Positions 61,088-64,000 of a DNA stretch of 64,000 nt are shown piece by piece. The notes below the pieces were generated by a model. That model ran no database searches and was not told where the DNA came from. It saw nothing but the letters and a program-made list of their open reading frames with translations. Both the position numbers and the translations under genes were made by a program. The stretch spans positions 62,001 through 126,000 of the forward strand of contig CAMVIM010000006.1 of the NCBI GenBank assembly GCA_947167515.1, given 5' to 3'. This stretch comes from an uncultured Prevotellaceae bacterium (GTDB lineage: Bacteria > Bacteroidota > Bacteroidia > Bacteroidales > Bacteroidaceae). The first letter of the stretch is position 1; each line of letters opens with the position of its first letter.

Positions 61088-61495
61088 CTACTGGCTGCAT
61101 TTGGGACAGATTCCCTTCACGATGTATTCGACTTCGTGGGTCTTGAATCCGTCTGGTAGAGTGACGAGAGGAATGGTGTGGTCTTCAAGGCAGTATGTTT
61201 TGCCGCATTGGGAGCATGCGAAATGGAGGTGGTTTAGATGCTGGCTTCCTTCACATCGGCAAACACAATATTTCTCCACACCTGAGCCATCGTCTATCTC
61301 GTGCAGGATTTGGTGCTGCGCAAAGAGGCGAAGTGTACGGAAGATGCTGGAACGATCCATCTCGGGCAACCAATCTTCCACATCGGCCAGCGAAAATGCT
61401 TCCGAACGGTGGTCGATGGCTCGAAAGACGAGAATGCGTACAGCCGTGGGGCGGATGCCGTGATGTTGAAGCGTTTGCTCAAATTCTTTCTCCAT
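61088..61495 (-). CDS. Fur-family metal-responsive repressor
   Basis: The 135-residue protein has an N-terminal winged helix (GIRPTAVRILVFRAIDHRSE, DRSSIFRTLRLF). The dimerisation part has the metal ligands H-x-H in NHLHFACSQCGKTYCLED and a terminal C-x-x-C (GICPKCSQ). The two CxxC pairs form the structural zinc site. It could be a Fur, Zur or PerR type; the sequence alone does not decide. Its ATG overlaps the stop of the M15 peptidase gene by one base, an uncommon pairing. Confidence 0.9.
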   Translation of the reverse strand: MEKEFEQTLQHHGIRPTAVRILVFRAIDHRSEAFSLADVEDWLPEMDRSSIFRTLRLFAQHQILHEIDDGSGVEKYCVCRCEGSQHLNHLHFACSQCGKTYCLEDHTIPLVTLPDGFKTHEVEYIVKGICPKCSQ

Positions 61496-62208
61496 TATTT
61501 CTCAAAATGCTGATAGTCTTTTACCGTGCGCCATGCGCCTCCCCATCGGAATCCATGCTGAATGAAGAGACGGTAGCAAAGGTCGTGCGCGTCAATGATG
61601 GGCACTTTGACGTTGCGCAGGTTGGCTCGATTGTATGCATAGGGTTTCCCTGTGGCGGGTTCCACTTTGCCGTTGTTCAGATGGATGTAGGGGTTGTAGA
61701 GGGGATTGATGTCGATGGCGAGTCCTTGGGAGTGCTTGGAGAGTTTCGTGGTGCCAGACACGACTCTGAAGTTGAAGCAGGAGGTGTTGTTGGCGCGCAT
61801 GGAGGTTTCATCATCGGCGTTGTAGTTGTCGATGAGGATGATGCGCTCTATCTTGTAATTGGCTTCGTAGAGTTTGCGGAAGATGTCAAGCAGGTCGGCT
61901 GCGATGGATTGATTGCAGACGATTTCTCCCAGTTGGGTTTTGCCCTCCACGTTGCGATGCAGCACACGTAGATAGCGCAAAGAGGAACGAGGCATGGTGC
62001 AGTTCTTCTTGAATGACTTCCCATCCATTCTGGCAAAGATGGCGTCGTTGATGGGGTAGGCTTTGAAGCAGGAGTCTATGCCGTATGCCATGATGGATTC
62101 GTCGCTCACGACTGCGGCTGGTGTCCATTCGCTGAGAGCCTTTTGCTCGTCGAGGGTGGTGAGTGTGCTGACGAGTGTGAGAAGAAACGAGAGTAATAAA
62201 GTGTTCAT
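61495..62208 (-). CDS. M15-family (VanY-like) peptidase, exported
   Basis: From ATG 62208 the protein has 237 residues with a signal peptide (MNTLLLSFLLTLVSTLTTL). The zinc-peptidase motifs SKHSQGLAIDINP (His and Asp ligands) and DYQHFE (terminal His with a preceding acidic position) fit the M15 D-Ala-D-Ala carboxypeptidase or L-Ala-D-Glu peptidase group. It likely trims peptidoglycan stem peptides in the periplasm. It is followed by the fur-type gene with a one-base overlap. The ten extra codons upstream of the chosen ATG precede the signal and are unlikely. Confidence 0.88.
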   Translation of the reverse strand: MNTLLLSFLLTLVSTLTTLDEQKALSEWTPAAVVSDESIMAYGIDSCFKAYPINDAIFARMDGKSFKKNCTMPRSSLRYLRVLHRNVEGKTQLGEIVCNQSIAADLLDIFRKLYEANYKIERIILIDNYNADDETSMRANNTSCFNFRVVSGTTKLSKHSQGLAIDINPLYNPYIHLNNGKVEPATGKPYAYNRANLRNVKVPIIDAHDLCYRLFIQHGFRWGGAWRTVKDYQHFEK

Positions 62209-62235
62209 TTTGACTCTTTTTATGTTTTCGATGTG

Positions 62236-62243
62236 CAAATTTA
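62236..62243 (-). promoter_or_regulatory. -7 box (TAAATTTG) for the M15/fur pair
   Basis: TAnnTTTG match 27 nt before ATG 62208 on the minus strand. Confidence 0.5.
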
Positions 62244-62297
62244 CGAAAAAAGACTGATTTTGTGCAAGGGGTGTGGTTGTATGTGCTTTTTTTTTCT

Positions 62298-62305
62298 TAA
62301 TTTTG
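62298..62305 (+). promoter_or_regulatory. -7 box (TAATTTTG) of the V-ATPase operon
   Basis: TAnnTTTG match 31 nt before the first gene; GTTG at 62276-62279 is near the -33 distance. Confidence 0.55.
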
Positions 62306-62336
62306 TACCCAAATATGTATAAACATTCTTTATAAT

Positions 62337-62927
62337 ATGGAAAATAAAATTCAAGAACTGACCGAGAAACTCCTGAAAGAGGGAGTGGAGAAAGGCAATG
62401 CTGAAGCGGAGAAAATCATCGCTGCTGCGAATGAGAAAGCCGCTCAGATTGTTGCTGACGCTAAGGCACAGGCCGAAGAGATTGAGGCTGCGGCCCAAAA
62501 GAACACGAAAGGGATGGAGGCGAACATGAAGAGCGAGGTGAAGATGTATGCTGCACAGGCTCTGAATGCCCTGAAGAGTGAAATCGCCAATGTGGTGGGA
62601 GACAAGGTGGTGAAGGAAGCAACGGCAGACATCGTCGGCGACAAGGACTTCATGAATGAGTTTGTGCTGAAATTGGCTGAGAAATGGGGTGCAGGCGAGG
62701 ATATCGTCATTTCCACCTCTGACGCCAAGAGCTTGAAGGCACTTTTTGCAAAGAAGGCAAAAGCATTGCTCGACAAGGGCGTGACGATAGAGGAGGTGAA
62801 CGGACAGAAAGCGCTGTTCACAATTCAACCCGCAGACGGTTCATACAAGGTGAATTTTGGCGAGGCAGAGTTTGAGGAATATTTCAAGAGTTTCTTGCGT
62901 CCACAGCTGGTGGAAATGATTTTCTAA
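62337..62927 (+). CDS. atpE: V-type ATP synthase subunit E
   Basis: This 196-residue peripheral-stalk subunit has an N-terminal half that is a long Ala/Glu/Lys helix suited to the E/G stalk coiled coil (KIQELTEKLLKEGVEKGNAE, AQAEEIEAAAQKNTKGMEAN). The C-terminal globular part ends EEYFKSFLRPQLVEMIF. It links the V1 head to the membrane part of the proton- or sodium-driven ATPase. It is the first gene of the operon, followed after 3 nt by the DUF2764 gene. Confidence 0.85.
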   Translation: MENKIQELTEKLLKEGVEKGNAEAEKIIAAANEKAAQIVADAKAQAEEIEAAAQKNTKGMEANMKSEVKMYAAQALNALKSEIANVVGDKVVKEATADIVGDKDFMNEFVLKLAEKWGAGEDIVISTSDAKSLKALFAKKAKALLDKGVTIEEVNGQKALFTIQPADGSYKVNFGEAEFEEYFKSFLRPQLVEMIF

Positions 62928-62930
62928 ACT

Positions 62931-63803
62931 ATGGGAAATTATTATTGTTTAATGGCAGGTCTGCCTGACATCACGTTGGAAAACACAAAGCATGGTGTCA
63001 ATATTCCTGACTTGCGCGAGGAACTGGATGCTATCTTGTCGGATAGTGACAAGAAGGTCATCTATTACTTCTTCTTGAAGAATGACTGCATGAATCTTGT
63101 CAAACTCCTGAAGAATCCGAACGCAGAGATTGACGACCACGGGAACCTGTCCATGGAACAGTATGTCGATTTGATGACTTCGGCGCATGAGATGAACTTC
63201 AACGTGCACCGTTATCCTGCCTTTATGAGTATGTTTGCGCGCGAGTACGCATATAATAAGGACAAGGAAGGCTACTTCCCCGAGGATGACATGCTCTACA
63301 AGTTCTATCAGTATGCCATCGAGACGTGCCCGAACAAGATGGTGCGCCAATGGTATAAGCTGAATCTCGACATCACGAACATCCTGACGGCGTTTCTGGC
63401 CAGGAAGAACGGCTGGAATGTGGCTGACTACATCCAGGGTGAGGATGAGGTGACGGAGATGATTTTGACGAACAACACGAAGGACTTCAACTTGACGGCT
63501 GAATATGACTATGTGGCTGACCTGATGAAGATTGTGGAGTGTGAGGACCCGGTGGAGAAGGAGAAGAAGATGGATGCGTTCAAGTGGCTGTGGCTGGAGG
63601 AGAAGACTTTCTTCAACATCTTCTCGATGGAGGCGGTGTTCGCTTATCTCTGCAAACTGGACATGCTGGCACGTTGGGACAAGCTTGACGTGGAAACGGG
63701 CAAGGAGACTTTCCGACAGATCATCGAGAATCTGAGAGGAGAGGCACGGGTGCCCGAGGAGTTCGTGGCGAAGGCTGCGCATGTGAGGAATTTGATGGGA
63801 TGA
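62931..63803 (+). CDS. DUF2764 family protein, V-ATPase operon-associated
   Basis: The 290-residue soluble protein begins MGNYYCLMAGLPDITLENTK. DUF2764 members sit between subunits E and A in V-ATPase operons of Bacteroidetes and related groups. The length and helical character, and phrases such as CPNKMVRQWYKLNLDITNIL and AFLARKNGWNVADYIQGEDE, recall subunit C (d-type), which couples head and rotor. It may fill that role; this is inference from position and fold-like pattern. Confidence 0.85.
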   Translation: MGNYYCLMAGLPDITLENTKHGVNIPDLREELDAILSDSDKKVIYYFFLKNDCMNLVKLLKNPNAEIDDHGNLSMEQYVDLMTSAHEMNFNVHRYPAFMSMFAREYAYNKDKEGYFPEDDMLYKFYQYAIETCPNKMVRQWYKLNLDITNILTAFLARKNGWNVADYIQGEDEVTEMILTNNTKDFNLTAEYDYVADLMKIVECEDPVEKEKKMDAFKWLWLEEKTFFNIFSMEAVFAYLCKLDMLARWDKLDVETGKETFRQIIENLRGEARVPEEFVAKAAHVRNLMG

Positions 63804-63835
63804 AGAAGAAATGAATATAAAATAAAATAGATAAA

Positions 63836-64000
63836 ATGACAAAAGGAACTGTTAGTGGCGTGATTGCCAACATGGTGACGCTGGCTGTCGATGGACCTGT
63901 GCAGCAGGGTGAAATCTGCTACATCGAGACGGGTGGCGACAAGCTGATGAGTGAGGTCATCAAGGTGTTGGGCAGTGACGTGTATGTTCAGGTGTTCGAA
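63836..64000 (+). CDS. atpA: V-type ATP synthase subunit A, N-terminal part
   Basis: The first 55 codons before the window edge read MTKGTVSGVIANMVTLAVDG, then QGEICYIETGGDKLMSEVIK. This is the beta-barrel start of the catalytic A subunit (G-x-V-x-x-V-x-G-x-V-type pattern and a GE-V-I-x-I region). The P-loop lies beyond the window. It follows DUF2764 by 32 nt in the same operon. Confidence 0.9.
   Translation, partial: MTKGTVSGVIANMVTLAVDGPVQQGEICYIETGGDKLMSEVIKVLGSDVYVQVFE

Overview
The window looks like a chromosome segment from a Bacteroidales bacterium, most likely Prevotella or a close relative. The evidence is threefold. Gene content includes DUF4301, DUF4421, HU-CCDC81/SPOR and DUF2764 proteins, a V-type ATP synthase operon, a glmS-carA-carB cluster, a proS of the archaeal/eukaryotic type and a GH127 enzyme. 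Promoters follow the Bacteroidetes pattern TTTG-N19-TAnnTTTG and occur upstream of many genes on both strands. Start sites mostly lack clear Shine-Dalgarno sequences. No rRNA, tRNA or CRISPR array was seen, and no intact transposase.

Layout. 1-8.7 kb: TamB-like gene (cut by the window edge), ribH, a membrane TPR protein, a secreted GH127 beta-L-arabinofuranosidase-like enzyme, then a secreted aromatic/glycine-rich protein with an OmpP1/FadL-like porin. 8.8-17.1 kb (minus strand): nhaA, two tandem AraC-type regulators, FHA and SPOR-domain proteins, then a sigma-54 activator, lptE, TPR and secG run. 17.3-23.2 kb: a small secreted protein, an eroded DUF3791/DUF3990 module, then MBL hydrolase, rsmG, DUF4301 and trmD. 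23.4-39.1 kb is an accessory island between trmD and carB. It holds a DinJ/PIN toxin-antitoxin pair, a strongly structured RNA leader, a PLD-nuclease/SNF2 helicase with an Eco57I-like methyltransferase, a DUF488 gene with a partner, an MqsR-like toxin with a Panacea-type antitoxin, a YoeB pair, a YhcG (DUF1016) remnant and a lipoprotein with a zeta-toxin-like P-loop. 39.1-53.1 kb (minus): carB, carA, glmS, htpG, clpC, an S28/S37-type peptidase and proS. 53.3-64 kb: OmpA lipoprotein with mtgA, glnS, TPR, dapA, a DUF4421 gene broken by one amber codon, fur with an M15 peptidase, and the start of the V-ATPase operon (subunit E, DUF2764, subunit A).

The most unusual signals are outside the recognised genes. 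First, at least seven intergenic regions carry short degenerate repeats with an exact 23-bp period, but each region has its own motif. The clearest, at 19042-19215, has four units facing four inverted units in perfect register. Most lie just after a gene's 3' end. Second, the restriction-like operon at 25.2 kb is preceded by about 300 nt of RNA with a five-segment nested hairpin and two mutually exclusive 3' stems, one of which buries the first ATG. Third, the methyltransferase has an AT-rich specificity segment set in a more GC-rich frame, which suggests cassette exchange.
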